From the NCBI RefSeq assembly GCF_000968055.1, contig NC_022538.1, forward strand, positions 434,001-498,000: a stretch of 64,000 nt of DNA, in the 5' to 3' direction. The notes below the pieces were generated by a model, which made no database searches, had not been told where the DNA came from, and saw only the letters and a program-made list of their open reading frames with translations. Below are positions 8,425 through 16,823 of this stretch, piece by piece; position 1 is the stretch's first letter, and each line of letters opens with the position of its first letter. A program made the position numbers and the translations under genes. Source of the stretch: Alteracholeplasma palmae J233. GTDB taxonomy: Bacteria > Bacillota_I > Bacilli_A > Acholeplasmatales > Acholeplasmataceae.

Positions 8425-8453
8425 ATAATAACAAAAAAAAATGACTATGTCAA
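8425..8453 (-). promoter_or_regulatory. Promoter of tRNA-Gly
   Basis: On the minus strand: TTGACA (8453-8448), a 17-bp spacer, then TATTAT (8430-8425). It is about 18 nt upstream of the mature tRNA 5' end. Confidence 0.7.
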
Positions 8454-8507
8454 TAGAATATGTGTTAAAATTGTATAAAAGTTAATTAGAATTTTTAAGA
8501 GGTCAAA

Positions 8508-9650
8508 ATGAAAAAATACCAACTACCAATTTTTATTATAATAATGTTTGTTATAGGCGTTATAGTAGGCTTTTTATCTTACCACGGATATTTATTAAAG
8601 TTTTTTACAGCACTTAGTAATTTTCAATGGTACTATATAATTCTTTGTTTTTTACTAGGTGTTTTTATAAATATCGGAGCCCATGAGTTAGGACATTTAA
8701 TTGTATTAAAGAAAAATGGAATTTCAATCAGAGCTATATTTGTATTATTTTTAACAGTTACTAAATTAAAAAGATGGAAAATAGGTATTTACCCTAAATT
8801 ATCAATATTATTAGGCGGGATGGTTATTCCTAATATTCCTTTAATCAAAACAGAAGAAGATTACAATCATTTGATAACAAGATTTGCAAAAGGAATTAAA
8901 GCTGGTCCTATTGCAAGTAAATTCTTTTGTCTATTTAGTATAATTTTATTTATTTTTTCAATGATTTTGAATAGTAGTACGTTTATAGCAATATCTTTTT
9001 ACCTAATGATTTTAACAATTATAATAACATATTTAGTGCTAATGGCATCTAAAGTGTCATATGAAGGGCTATATGGGGATTTTGTTGCCTATGATAAACT
9101 CACTAAGGATAGTAGATTTGCCCTTGTATATATCTTGCAAAGTGCAGAAACAAGCGACTATGAAAAAGAGAATAAGCAATTTTTATGGCATAAGGTAGTT
9201 GAACAATTAAATAGCACAACTGAAATTTATACTCAAGCAGGTCAAGAACTCATAAACTTTTATTTGGATGAAGTAGTTTTCTATAAAAAAGAAAGTATAG
9301 AAACAGTTGATGAAAGAATCAAAAGGGTTTACCAATATCTAGATATTCAAAAAGAAGAACATTTTATTCTTGCTCACATGCTTATGTATTTTTATTATAT
9401 AAAAAATTATAATGAATCCTTTTTTGAAGTTGAAAAAATAATTAATAAATTTAATAGTGACAAGATAGAAAGAAAAGTATTAATATTTTGGGAAGAAAGA
9501 ACAAAATATTTATTTAATGTGACAAGAGATGAAGCGTATAAGAAACGTGTTTATGATGCATATAAAATGAATTGGATATTAAAACCATTAAAAATAGAGT
9601 CATTAATAGAAATACCTTTAATAAAAGAGGTGAAACCAGATGAAAACTAG
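8508..9650 (+). CDS. Membrane zinc metalloprotease-like protein (HELGH, M50-like)
   Basis: A 380-residue membrane protein. Helix one is at about 8-28 and helix two at 42-60, ending in GAHELGHL: an HExxH zinc motif (His59, Glu60, His63) at the membrane surface, as in site-2-protease (M50) enzymes. A further hydrophobic pair follows (about 140-185), and the C-terminal 190 residues are soluble, helical and unrecognised. The second zinc ligand motif of M50 (NPDG) is not obvious, so proteolytic activity is an inference from HExxH and topology. It overlaps tag by 11 nt. Confidence 0.6.
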   Translation: MKKYQLPIFIIIMFVIGVIVGFLSYHGYLLKFFTALSNFQWYYIILCFLLGVFINIGAHELGHLIVLKKNGISIRAIFVLFLTVTKLKRWKIGIYPKLSILLGGMVIPNIPLIKTEEDYNHLITRFAKGIKAGPIASKFFCLFSIILFIFSMILNSSTFIAISFYLMILTIIITYLVLMASKVSYEGLYGDFVAYDKLTKDSRFALVYILQSAETSDYEKENKQFLWHKVVEQLNSTTEIYTQAGQELINFYLDEVVFYKKESIETVDERIKRVYQYLDIQKEEHFILAHMLMYFYYIKNYNESFFEVEKIINKFNSDKIERKVLIFWEERTKYLFNVTRDEAYKKRVYDAYKMNWILKPLKIESLIEIPLIKEVKPDEN

Positions 9651-10197
9651 ATGTGATTGGGCTAATAGTAACGAACTTGAAAAATTATATCATGATAATG
9701 AATGGGGAAAACCTACCTATGATGACCATAAACTGTTTGAATTTATTATATTAGAGGGCCAACAAGCGGGATTAAGTTGGGATATAATTTTAAAAAGAAG
9801 AGAAAAATTAAGAGAAGCATATTTAGATTTTAATCCACATTTGCTAAAAGACATCACAGATGCAGAATTAGAAAAGTATCTAAAAGATGATAGAGTGATT
9901 AAGAATAAATTAAAAATTCATGCAGTTAGAGAAAATGCTAAAGCTTTTTTAAAGATTGTTGATGAATTTGGATCATTTTCTAATTATATTTGGGCATACT
10001 TTAATCACCAACCCATTGTTAATCACTGGAAAAATATTAAAGAAGTCCCAGCAACCACCCCTTTATCAGATCTAATTAGTAAAGATTTGAAAAAAAGAGG
10101 ATTTAAATTTATAGGATCAACTATCATCTATTCTTTTATGCAGGCATGTGGTATGGTAAATGATCATGTTGAAACTTGTTATTTACATCAAAAATAA
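9640..10197 (+). CDS. tag: DNA-3-methyladenine glycosylase I
   Basis: Base-excision repair enzyme that removes 3-methyladenine from alkylated DNA. The 185-residue protein starts MKTRCDWANS and has YHDNEWGKP, LEGQQAGLSW and a C-terminal NDHVETCYLH. The four zinc ligands of the Tag 'zinc snap' are present (Cys5, His18, His176, Cys180), and the catalytic Glu of EGQQAGLSW is intact. The length is normal. It is translationally coupled to the upstream membrane protease-like gene (11-nt overlap), though no functional link is known. Confidence 0.95.
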   Translation: MKTRCDWANSNELEKLYHDNEWGKPTYDDHKLFEFIILEGQQAGLSWDIILKRREKLREAYLDFNPHLLKDITDAELEKYLKDDRVIKNKLKIHAVRENAKAFLKIVDEFGSFSNYIWAYFNHQPIVNHWKNIKEVPATTPLSDLISKDLKKRGFKFIGSTIIYSFMQACGMVNDHVETCYLHQK

Positions 10198-10199
10198 AA

Positions 10200-10258
10200 A
10201 AAGATACACACAGGCATAATTAGACAAAAATCTAAAGCTGGTTATGTGCATCTTTATT
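10200..10258. terminator. Long hairpin between tag and tRNA-Thr, likely bidirectional terminator
   Basis: AAAGATACACA (10200-10210) pairs with TGTGCATCTTT (10245-10255) with one mismatch; ATAA/TTAT and TTAGA/TCTAA pair further in around a CAAAAA loop. It follows tag and lies downstream of the minus-strand tRNA-Thr. Confidence 0.55.
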
Positions 10259-10290
10259 ATTTTAAAAGCAGTAGTATTTTAAATAATTAA

Positions 10291-10365
10291 TGGTGCCCCC
10301 AACGAGAATCGAACTTGTATTTCAAGCTTACCATGCTTGCGTTTTGCCATTAAACTATAGGGGCA
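10291..10365 (-). tRNA. tRNA-Thr (anticodon GGT)
   Basis: 75 nt with encoded CCA. The acceptor TGCCCCT/GGGGGCA, the perfect anticodon stem CAAGC/GCTTG around ATGGTAA (anticodon GGT) and the T-arm GTTCGATTC are all present. Confidence 0.92.
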
Positions 10366-10373
10366 GCAACGCT

Positions 10374-10402
10374 ATTATACCTAAGAAGCTCAGTGTTTTC
10401 AA
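10374..10402 (-). promoter_or_regulatory. Promoter of tRNA-Thr
   Basis: On the minus strand: TTGAAA (10402-10397), a 17-bp spacer, then TATAAT (10379-10374), nine bases upstream of the tRNA. It is divergent from the csp promoter. Confidence 0.75.
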
Positions 10403-10422
10403 TAGATAAAGTAAATAAAAGA

Positions 10423-10451
10423 TTGTAATTAGCATTTAAATAGCGTATAAT
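10423..10451 (+). promoter_or_regulatory. Promoter of the cold-shock gene
   Basis: TTGTAA (10423-10428), a 17-bp spacer, then TATAAT (10446-10451). The short leader has a GGTT/AACC hairpin and an AAAAAAGGAG Shine-Dalgarno. Confidence 0.75.
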
Positions 10452-10497
10452 AAAGGCAGTAGGTTAATAACCGAGTTTTAAAAAAGGAGTATCTCGA

Positions 10498-10695
10498 ATG
10501 ACAGGAACAGTAAAATGGTTTGATGCAAGTAAAGGTTATGGTTTCATTACTTCATCAGAAGGAAAAGATGTATTTGTTCACTTCAGCGCAATTCAAACTG
10601 AAGGATTCAAAACATTAGCAGAAGGCGACCAAGTAGAATTTGATGTTAAAGACGGCGATCGTGGTGTACAAGCTACGAATGTAACTAAACTATAA
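10498..10695 (+). CDS. csp: Cold-shock protein (CspA/CspB family)
   Basis: A 65-residue single cold-shock domain, an RNA/ssDNA chaperone. It begins [18 protein letters not shown] and contains RNP1 (KGYGFIT) and RNP2 (DVFVHF), with the usual aromatic nucleic-acid-binding residues. It stands alone between its own promoter and a strong terminator. The leader is only about 40 nt, much shorter than the long cold-responsive leader of E. coli cspA, so that thermosensor is not present here. Confidence 0.96.
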   Translation: MTGTVKWFDASKGYGFITSSEGKDVFVHFSAIQTEGFKTLAEGDQVEFDVKDGDRGVQATNVTKL

Positions 10696-10711
10696 TTTGA
10701 ATTTTCGCGGG

Positions 10712-10735
10712 AAAGAGGCTTAGCCTCTTTTTTTT
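10712..10735 (+). terminator. Terminator after csp
   Basis: AAAGAGGC/GCCTCTTT with a TTA loop, then five more Ts. Confidence 0.9.
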
Positions 10736-10754
10736 GTGAATTTATACTTTATTG

Positions 10755-10783
10755 TTGACAAAAGAATTAAACTATCGTACAAT
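10755..10783 (+). promoter_or_regulatory. Promoter of the lysine riboswitch and importer operon
   Basis: Consensus TTGACA (10755-10760), a 17-bp spacer, then TACAAT (10778-10783). The predicted start near 10790 is right at the riboswitch 5' end. Confidence 0.8.
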
Positions 10784-10792
10784 AGGTCCATA

Positions 10793-11015
10793 CAAAAAAA
10801 TAGCATGAGGCAGCGATGCAAATGATTAGTATCTGGAGAAGGCATTCTAAGAAGGATATGAAAGGTAACCATCGCCGAGTATAGATTATGGCAATAATCT
10901 TATACGGGGTTATAGGAAACACTTATAACACTCCTACTTATAGTAGAGGCGCTTGCAAATCGATAATTATAACCCATTATTATTTGATTTAAGTGTCCTC
11001 TCGGATGCTTTTTTT
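10793..11015 (+). promoter_or_regulatory. Lysine riboswitch (L-box) with attenuator
   Basis: L-box core elements are in order: AGGCAGCGA, AGTA, GGAGA, GAAGG, GAAAGG and CATCGCCGAG. Helices that can be drawn: P2 GCGATG (10813-10818) with CATCGC (10870-10875); P3 GTATAGATTAT with ATAATCTTATAC; P4 GTTATA/TATAAC; P5 CTACT/AGTAG. Downstream, AGAGGCGCTT (10945-10954) can pair with AAGTGTCCTCT (10991-11001), and ATGCT plus U7 (11005-11015) can pair with A7 plus AGCAT near the 5' end (10794-10806). These pairings compete with the short P1. It controls the following amino-acid ABC importer, so lysine is the probable cargo. Whether lysine switches transcription off, as in known lysine riboswitches, cannot be decided by eye. 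Confidence 0.85.
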
Positions 11016-11043
11016 ATTATAAAAATAGAAAGAGGAAGAGAAG

Positions 11044-11877
11044 ATGAAAAAAGTTTTATCATTATTTGCAGTACTAATAGCAGCAGTTATATTGGTTGCT
11101 TGTAACAAGGCGCAAGGATTTGATTTTGAAAAAGGATATATAGTAGTAGGTATGGAAGCAGATTACCCACCATTTAACTGGGAAGAAGGAACAAGCAATG
11201 ATTATAATCACCCAATCTATGGCACAGATAGATTTGTGGCTGGTTATGATGTTAATGTTGCTAAAAAAATTGCAAACGATTTAGGATTAGAATTAAGAAT
11301 TAAAAGCGTTCCTTGGGGTTCTTTAGTTCCTGCGCTAACAACAGGGGAAATTGACTTAATAGTTGCTGGTATGAGTCCAACGGAAGATAGAAAAATTTCA
11401 GTTAACTTTACAAACCCATACTATATTTCAAACCACGTTGTAGTAGTAAAAAGTAGTGGGTCATATGCTGATATTACTCAAATAGGTCAATTGAATAATG
11501 CTAAAGGTGTTGGGCAAATTGGAACAATTTATGCAGATTTAGTAGATTTCACTGCACAAAAATATGGAGCAGTAGCATTACCTGTTAGAGATACTGTACC
11601 ATTTATCGTAAATGATATTATTGGCGGATCAGCAGATTTTACTATTGTTGAAAAGCCTGTTGCTCTTGGAATGATTAAAGCTAATGCAGAACTAAAAATT
11701 GTTTTAGATGTTCAAGAAAATATTTTTGAAGTAAGTAATGAAGACAGAGAATTATCTATTGGAGTTAGAAAAGGCGATGATGATCTTCTAAATAGAGTCA
11801 ATGCAATTCTAGAAAAAATTGATGCTAACCAAAGAACTACTTGGATGGAACAAGCAGTAAATAATTCAGCGGAGTAA
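11044..11877 (+). CDS. Lysine-type amino-acid ABC transporter, substrate-binding lipoprotein
   Basis: A 277-residue family-3 solute-binding protein. It has a lipoprotein signal peptide (MKK, a hydrophobic stretch, LVACN lipobox with Cys20). The mature part begins with YIVVGMEADYPPFNW and contains GYDVNVAKKIANDLG, PALTTGEIDLIVAGM and SPTEDRKISVNFTNPY, the usual ligand-cleft segments for polar amino acids. It sits on the outer face of the membrane and delivers substrate to the permease encoded next. The upstream L-box predicts lysine as ligand; arginine or ornithine cannot be excluded from the protein alone. Confidence 0.9.
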   Translation: MKKVLSLFAVLIAAVILVACNKAQGFDFEKGYIVVGMEADYPPFNWEEGTSNDYNHPIYGTDRFVAGYDVNVAKKIANDLGLELRIKSVPWGSLVPALTTGEIDLIVAGMSPTEDRKISVNFTNPYYISNHVVVVKSSGSYADITQIGQLNNAKGVGQIGTIYADLVDFTAQKYGAVALPVRDTVPFIVNDIIGGSADFTIVEKPVALGMIKANAELKIVLDVQENIFEVSNEDRELSIGVRKGDDDLLNRVNAILEKIDANQRTTWMEQAVNNSAE

Positions 11878-11887
11878 ATAAAGTATA

Positions 11888-12907
11888 ATGAAAAGAATTT
11901 ATAATGAGATAAAAAAAATATTTGCATTTATAGGACAAGTGATTTCACTTGTCTTTATTGCTATATATGATATATTTATATTTATTTTAGATAATACCAT
12001 AGGATTTTTCTTCACAAAAGAGTTTAGAAAATATAAAAATAAATATAAAAAAGAATATCCTTTATGGCTTTTAGTTAGAAAAATTATTAGTATAATTATT
12101 CTATTGATTTTTATATTTGGCTTCAAATTTATATATGAACATACTTTTGAACCAATATTAGGTAGTCTATTTGTTTCTATAGGAAAAGTTTTAGGTGAAG
12201 ATATATATGGTAAAGTTTTAGTAGAATTTGGTGCTAGGTTTGCACAAGGAATCGGAACTACTCTATATCTATCTTTAATAGGAACAACTATTGGTTTCTT
12301 TTTAGCAATTATTCTTAGTACATTAGTGACTACAAAAGTTAATAAATATGATTCTAAAATGACTATTTTTTTCAAAAAATTTGGAACTGCTTTGACTAAG
12401 ACTTATGTTACAATTGTTAGAGGTACTCCAATGATGGTTCAGGCTATGTTACTTTATTGGGGAGTTAGAGGATTTTTAAATTGGGATTTCTTAATCGCAG
12501 GGCTTGCTACTGTTTCAATTAATACAACAGCATATCTAACAGAAGTATTAAGAGGTGGTATTGAATCTATTGATAAAGGACAAACAGAAGGTGCTCTTTC
12601 GCTAGGACTTTCTAAAGTGCAAACAATGATCTCAGTTATTTATCCGCAAGCTATTAAAAACTCTATGGCAGCAATCGGTAATGAGTTTGTAATTAATATT
12701 AAAGATACCTCAGTTTTAAGTGTCATAATGGTAGTTGATATTTTTAGAGTATCTCAACTTGCACAAGCTAAATACCTTTCAGCATTCCCCCCATTTATTA
12801 TAGCAGCAGTTATTTACTTAGTATTGACATCTTCTGTGAGTGCAATCTTAAGAAGACTTGAAAAAAGACTAGATATTCCTACAAAGAATTTACCTAGTTC
12901 AAATTAA
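11888..12907 (+). CDS. Amino-acid ABC transporter permease (lysine-type)
   Basis: A 339-residue HisMQ-type permease. The core (about 110-330) has five or six helices, with TYVTIVRGTPMMVQ, the EVLRGGIESIDKGQTEGALSLG coupling (EAA) loop and the KDTSVLSVI motif. An extra N-terminal region of about 110 residues contains two hydrophobic segments and a basic linker, longer than a minimal HisM. It starts 10 nt after the binding-protein gene and 9 nt before the ATPase gene. It forms the membrane channel of the importer. Confidence 0.9.
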   Translation: MKRIYNEIKKIFAFIGQVISLVFIAIYDIFIFILDNTIGFFFTKEFRKYKNKYKKEYPLWLLVRKIISIIILLIFIFGFKFIYEHTFEPILGSLFVSIGKVLGEDIYGKVLVEFGARFAQGIGTTLYLSLIGTTIGFFLAIILSTLVTTKVNKYDSKMTIFFKKFGTALTKTYVTIVRGTPMMVQAMLLYWGVRGFLNWDFLIAGLATVSINTTAYLTEVLRGGIESIDKGQTEGALSLGLSKVQTMISVIYPQAIKNSMAAIGNEFVINIKDTSVLSVIMVVDIFRVSQLAQAKYLSAFPPFIIAAVIYLVLTSSVSAILRRLEKRLDIPTKNLPSSN

Positions 12908-12916
12908 GAGGGAAGT

Positions 12917-13657
12917 ATGATGAAAAAAATTATAAGAGTAGAAAATTTAAAAAAACAATTTGGAAATAATGTTGTATTAAAAGATATTAATTTTTCTGTT
13001 AATGAAGGAGAAATAATTACTATTATAGGTTCATCAGGATCAGGAAAATCAACATTACTTCGTTGCCTAAATTTATTGGAATATCCAGATGATGGAAAAG
13101 TTCTTTATAACGATATAAGCATCTTAGAATCAAAACATAATACAGATAAATTAAGAGCGGAAGTTGGTATGGTCTTTCAAAATTTTAATTTGTTTAATAA
13201 TAAAAATGTTATTAATAATTGTATATTAGCCCCAATGAGAGTACTTAAACTAGGCAAAGAAGAAGCTATAAAAACTGCACAAGCTAATTTAGAAAAGGTA
13301 GGAATGCTTGATTATGCCCTACAAGATGTTAAGACACTATCTGGAGGGCAAAAACAAAGAGTAGCAATTGCTCGTGCGCTTTGTATGAATCCTAGAGTTA
13401 TTTTATTTGATGAACCAACAAGTGCACTTGATCCTGAAATGGTAGGAGAAGTACTAACTGTTATGAAACAACTTGCTAAAGAAGGAATGACAATGGTCAT
13501 TGTGACTCATGAAATGTCATTTGCTAAAGAAATATCTGATAGAGTAGTATTTATGGATGAAGGAATTATTTTAGAACAAGGAAGTCCACAAGAAATTTTT
13601 AACAATCCAAAAAATACAAGAACACAAGAATTTTTAAAGAGATTCACACAAATATAA
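12917..13657 (+). CDS. Amino-acid ABC transporter ATPase (lysine-type)
   Basis: A 246-residue cytoplasmic ATPase of the GlnQ/HisP type. Walker A is [14 protein letters not shown]-loop VFQNFNLF, signature [15 protein letters not shown], Walker [15 protein letters not shown], and H-switch VTHEMSFA; all are intact. It ends with ERG-type QEFLKRF, typical of this family. AGAGGGAAG precedes a double ATG start (12917 and 12920). It powers lysine import with the two preceding genes; a terminator closes the operon. Confidence 0.95.
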   Translation: MMKKIIRVENLKKQFGNNVVLKDINFSVNEGEIITIIGSSGSGKSTLLRCLNLLEYPDDGKVLYNDISILESKHNTDKLRAEVGMVFQNFNLFNNKNVINNCILAPMRVLKLGKEEAIKTAQANLEKVGMLDYALQDVKTLSGGQKQRVAIARALCMNPRVILFDEPTSALDPEMVGEVLTVMKQLAKEGMTMVIVTHEMSFAKEISDRVVFMDEGIILEQGSPQEIFNNPKNTRTQEFLKRFTQI

Positions 13658-13665
13658 ATATAAAG

Positions 13666-13694
13666 CAAGCAGAATTTAACTTCTGCTTGTTTTT
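13666..13694 (+). terminator. Terminator of the lysine importer operon
   Basis: CAAGCAGAA/TTCTGCTTG 9-bp perfect stem, TTTAAC loop, T5 tail. Confidence 0.9.
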
Positions 13695-13732
13695 ATTCTC
13701 TCTACAAAGACACTATATTATCTATTTAAATA

Positions 13733-13741
13733 TGATATAAT
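13733..13741 (+). promoter_or_regulatory. Extended -10 promoter of the Fic-cvfB-proS unit
   Basis: TGATATAAT (TGn plus TATAAT at 13736-13741), 24 nt before the start codon. Confidence 0.55.
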
Positions 13742-13764
13742 GTTAGTGTAAGTGAGGCGATAAG

Positions 13765-14508
13765 ATGGAAAAAGGTTTATTAGAGTCAGAAAGACTGCAC
13801 TATAATGAATTAAGAGGAATGAGCGAAGACAGTAAGTGCGAACAAATAGAACACTCATTTTTAATACAGTTTATATTTGATATGATGAGCTTAGATGGAA
13901 AATGCAAATTAACTAAAGAAGAAATAGCACATCTTATCGATAAAAAAATTATTGTCTCAACCCTTAGTGAAAGAGAACAAAAAGAAGTATTAAATTTAGT
14001 TTCTGCTTACGAATTTATTAAAAAATTAACTATACAAAGACGTAGAATGAGTGAAGAACTTTTAAAAGATATTCATGAGATTTTGTTTGATGGCATTTTA
14101 CAAGGTGGTAGATATAGAAATGTTAATTTACAATTATCTAATTCTAGACACCAACCACCAGATTACGTTAAAGTTTATGATAGAATGAAAAAGTATTTCT
14201 TTGATTTAGAACGATTTAGAGGAACTACTGTAGAAAAAGCAGCATTTGCTCACGCTGGTTTATCAAAAATCCATCCTTTTATTGAAGGAAATCAAAGACT
14301 TGCCAGATTAATTATGAATTATTATTTATTATTTGATGGATATATTGCGTTAACAATAGAAGAAACAGAAAAAAATGAATATATGAAATCCATTGATACA
14401 TTTAAAGAAGAAAAAGACTTAGAAAGCCTAATTAGCTTTTTAATTAAAAAATTATTAGAAAGATATAATGATTTAATTGATGTATTAGAATCAACATATG
14501 AGGTGTGA
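13765..14508 (+). CDS. Fic-domain protein (putative AMP/NMP transferase)
   Basis: A 247-residue protein with a Fic fold. The catalytic loop is HPFIEGNQRLAR (about residues 172-183), matching HxFx(D/E)GN(G/K)R except that Gln replaces the second Gly. A RYRN segment and a flap-like stretch precede it. Fic enzymes transfer AMP or another nucleotide group to target proteins. I see no clear inhibitory (S/T)xxxE(G/N) helix and no adjacent antitoxin gene. It overlaps the ribosome binding site of cvfB, and only 1 nt separates its stop from the cvfB start, so the two are co-expressed. The target is unknown. Confidence 0.8.
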   Translation: MEKGLLESERLHYNELRGMSEDSKCEQIEHSFLIQFIFDMMSLDGKCKLTKEEIAHLIDKKIIVSTLSEREQKEVLNLVSAYEFIKKLTIQRRRMSEELLKDIHEILFDGILQGGRYRNVNLQLSNSRHQPPDYVKVYDRMKKYFFDLERFRGTTVEKAAFAHAGLSKIHPFIEGNQRLARLIMNYYLLFDGYIALTIEETEKNEYMKSIDTFKEEKDLESLISFLIKKLLERYNDLIDVLESTYEV

Positions 14509-14509
14509 A

Positions 14510-15355
14510 ATGTCCTTAAAAGTAGGAGAAATAAACGATTTAATAGTAGTTAGAAAAAGTGATATTGCATTTGTTCTAAAAAGTGAAGAGGGAGAAGAAG
14601 TCTTTTTACATTTTAATGAATCAAATAATGAAATATTAGAACCAGAAACAAAAATTTCTGCTTTTTTATATTTAGATCACAAAGGTAGAGTAGCAGCTAC
14701 TCTTAAAAAACCAATCACTACTATTTTAGAACCAGCATTTTTAGAAGTAGTAGATGTAAATCCAAATTTAGGAGTTTTCTTAGATTTAGGAATTTCAAAA
14801 GATATCTTATTTTCAAAAGATGATTTGCCATATGAAACAACTCAGTGGCCACAAGTACATGATAAATTATATGTAGACTTAAGAGTCAAAGGAAAAATGG
14901 TTGCTAAGCCAGTTTTATTTGAAGTCATAAGAGATGCTCCAATGGGCAACTTAGAAATAAATCAAGAAGTATCGGGTTATGTTCATTTATTAGGTAGAGT
15001 AGGTATTTTTATTGTTACGGAAGATAAGAAAACTATTTTAGTAAGAAATAGCCAAATTAGAAAAAAATATAGATTAGGTGAATTTGTTACTGTTAAAATT
15101 TCATACAAATCACCCATTGGGTATGAAGGAACTTTTATTGCTAATAAAGAAGTTGTTAGATATGAAGATGCTGAAATGATTCTAGATTATTTAAATAACA
15201 ATGATGGCACAATGCCATATACAGCACAAACTGATGCTGAAACTGTTCTAGAAATTTTTGGTTTAAGCAGAAAAGCATTTAAACGTGCTTTAGGGCATCT
15301 ATATAAAGAAAGAAAAATAGAATTTAAAGAAGATACTACAGTTTTAACTAAATAA
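14510..15355 (+). CDS. cvfB: S1-domain RNA-binding protein CvfB/YitL
   Basis: A 281-residue protein matching CvfB/YitL: successive S1-like OB folds (VGEINDLIVVRKSDIAFVL; AFLEVVDVNPNLGVFLDLG; EVSGYVHLLGRVGIFI) and a C-terminal winged helix (about 215-280; MPYTAQTDAETVLEIFGLSRKAF). It is thought to bind RNA and affects virulence gene expression in staphylococci; the general role is unclear. The ATG at 14510 is chosen because GAGGTG (14500-14505) precedes it. Confidence 0.85.
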   Translation: MSLKVGEINDLIVVRKSDIAFVLKSEEGEEVFLHFNESNNEILEPETKISAFLYLDHKGRVAATLKKPITTILEPAFLEVVDVNPNLGVFLDLGISKDILFSKDDLPYETTQWPQVHDKLYVDLRVKGKMVAKPVLFEVIRDAPMGNLEINQEVSGYVHLLGRVGIFIVTEDKKTILVRNSQIRKKYRLGEFVTVKISYKSPIGYEGTFIANKEVVRYEDAEMILDYLNNNDGTMPYTAQTDAETVLEIFGLSRKAFKRALGHLYKERKIEFKEDTTVLTK

Positions 15356-15375
15356 GAAATAGCAGGTAATTTAAA

Positions 15376-16818
15376 ATGAGTAATAATAAAGAAAATAAAA
15401 AATTAGTAGAATCCATTACATCAAGAGATGTTGACTTTGCACAATGGTATACAGACCTTTGTTTAAAAGCAGAATTAATGGATTATTCAGATGCAAAAGG
15501 ATTTATTATATATAGACCTTACGGATATGCCTTATGGGAAGGCATTCAAGATTATTTAAATAAAAAGTTCAAAGAAACACAACATCAAAATGTTTACTTA
15601 CCATTATTAATTCCAGAATCATTATTCCAAAAGGAAAAAGATCATATTGAAGGGTTTGCTCCTGAAACAGCAATGGTAACAACAACAGGACTTGAAGATT
15701 TAGCAGAAAGATTGATTATTAGACCAACATCAGAGATTTTATTTGCACAACATTATGCTAAAATCATCTCTTCACATAGAGACCTTCCTAAAAAATATAA
15801 TCAATGGTGCAGTGTTGTTAGATGGGAAAAGACAACTAGACCGTTTTTAAGAGGAAAAGAATTCTTATGGCAAGAAGGACATACAGTTCATTCTAGTGAA
15901 AAAGAAGCACGAGAAGAAACTTTAAATATGCTAGAAATATATGAAAAATTAGGAACTGATTTTTTAGCAATACCTTTTGTTACAGGAAGAAAAACAGAAA
16001 AAGAAAAATTTGCAGGGGCAGAAGAAACTTATTCAGTTGAAGCACTTATGCATGATGGGAAAGCTTTACAATCTGGAACTTCACATTACTTTGGTAATGG
16101 ATTTGCAGAAGCTTTTAATATTAAATTTCAAGACAAAGATAATCAATTAAAGTATGCTTTTCAAACATCATGGGGTGTTTCTACTAGATTAATAGGTGCG
16201 ATTATTATGGTTCATGGTGATGATGAAGGATTAGTATTACCTCCAAGAGTTGCTCCTAACCAAGTAGTTATTGTTCCTATTCAAGGACAAAAAGTTGAAG
16301 TACAAGAAGCGTCTAAAAAACTATATGATGAATTAACAAAAAATGGAATTAGAGTTTTATTAGACGATACAGATAGAACACCGGGATGGAAATTTAGTGA
16401 ACACGAAATGAAAGGTGTTCCTGTTAGAATTGAAGTTGGACCAAGAGATCTAGCAAACAATGAAGTTACTGTATTTACAAGATATAATAGAGAAAAGAAA
16501 CAAATGAATTTAGATTTAGTAAATAACTCTATGAAAGACTTACTAGATGAAATTCATAATAGAATGCTAGAAAAAGCACAAGATCATTTAAAAAACAACA
16601 GACATATTGCTAAAACATATGATGAGTTTAAATCATTATTAGACAAAGGCGGATATGTTTTAATGAGTGTTGCTGGTGAAGAAGCAGAGATTAGAATTAA
16701 AGAAGAAACAGGGGCTACAGCTCGTGTATTACCATTTGATCAAACATTAATAACTGAAACTTGCCCTGTAACTAATAAAAAAGCAACGCAAACAATTTTA
16801 TTTGCAAGAGCATACTAG
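15376..16818 (+). CDS. proS: Prolyl-tRNA synthetase, short archaeal/eukaryal type
   Basis: A 480-residue class II synthetase that charges tRNA-Pro. It belongs to the archaeal/eukaryal-like group (no bacterial editing insertion; a C-terminal extension after the anticodon-binding domain) also found in mycoplasmas and spirochaetes. Visible class II motifs: RPYGYALWEGIQ (motif 1 region), VRWEKTTRPFLRGKEFLWQEGHT (motif 2) and GDDEGLVLPPRVAP before the anticodon domain. It ends with the aromatic tail FARAY typical of this type. It follows cvfB by 20 nt. Confidence 0.96.
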   Translation: MSNNKENKKLVESITSRDVDFAQWYTDLCLKAELMDYSDAKGFIIYRPYGYALWEGIQDYLNKKFKETQHQNVYLPLLIPESLFQKEKDHIEGFAPETAMVTTTGLEDLAERLIIRPTSEILFAQHYAKIISSHRDLPKKYNQWCSVVRWEKTTRPFLRGKEFLWQEGHTVHSSEKEAREETLNMLEIYEKLGTDFLAIPFVTGRKTEKEKFAGAEETYSVEALMHDGKALQSGTSHYFGNGFAEAFNIKFQDKDNQLKYAFQTSWGVSTRLIGAIIMVHGDDEGLVLPPRVAPNQVVIVPIQGQKVEVQEASKKLYDELTKNGIRVLLDDTDRTPGWKFSEHEMKGVPVRIEVGPRDLANNEVTVFTRYNREKKQMNLDLVNNSMKDLLDEIHNRMLEKAQDHLKNNRHIAKTYDEFKSLLDKGGYVLMSVAGEEAEIRIKEETGATARVLPFDQTLITETCPVTNKKATQTILFARAY

Positions 16819-16823
16819 ATGAC

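Noticed and set aside
8248-8478. 76-residue plus-strand reading frame across the tRNA-Gly region
   Set aside because: It is antisense to a perfect tRNA and contains the ERASGIEPPSK-type string typical of frames read through tRNA genes; it also overlaps the end of a real gene.
11899-12375. 158-residue minus-strand frame inside the permease gene
   Set aside because: It is the reverse shadow of a hydrophobic permease; no start signal or family match.
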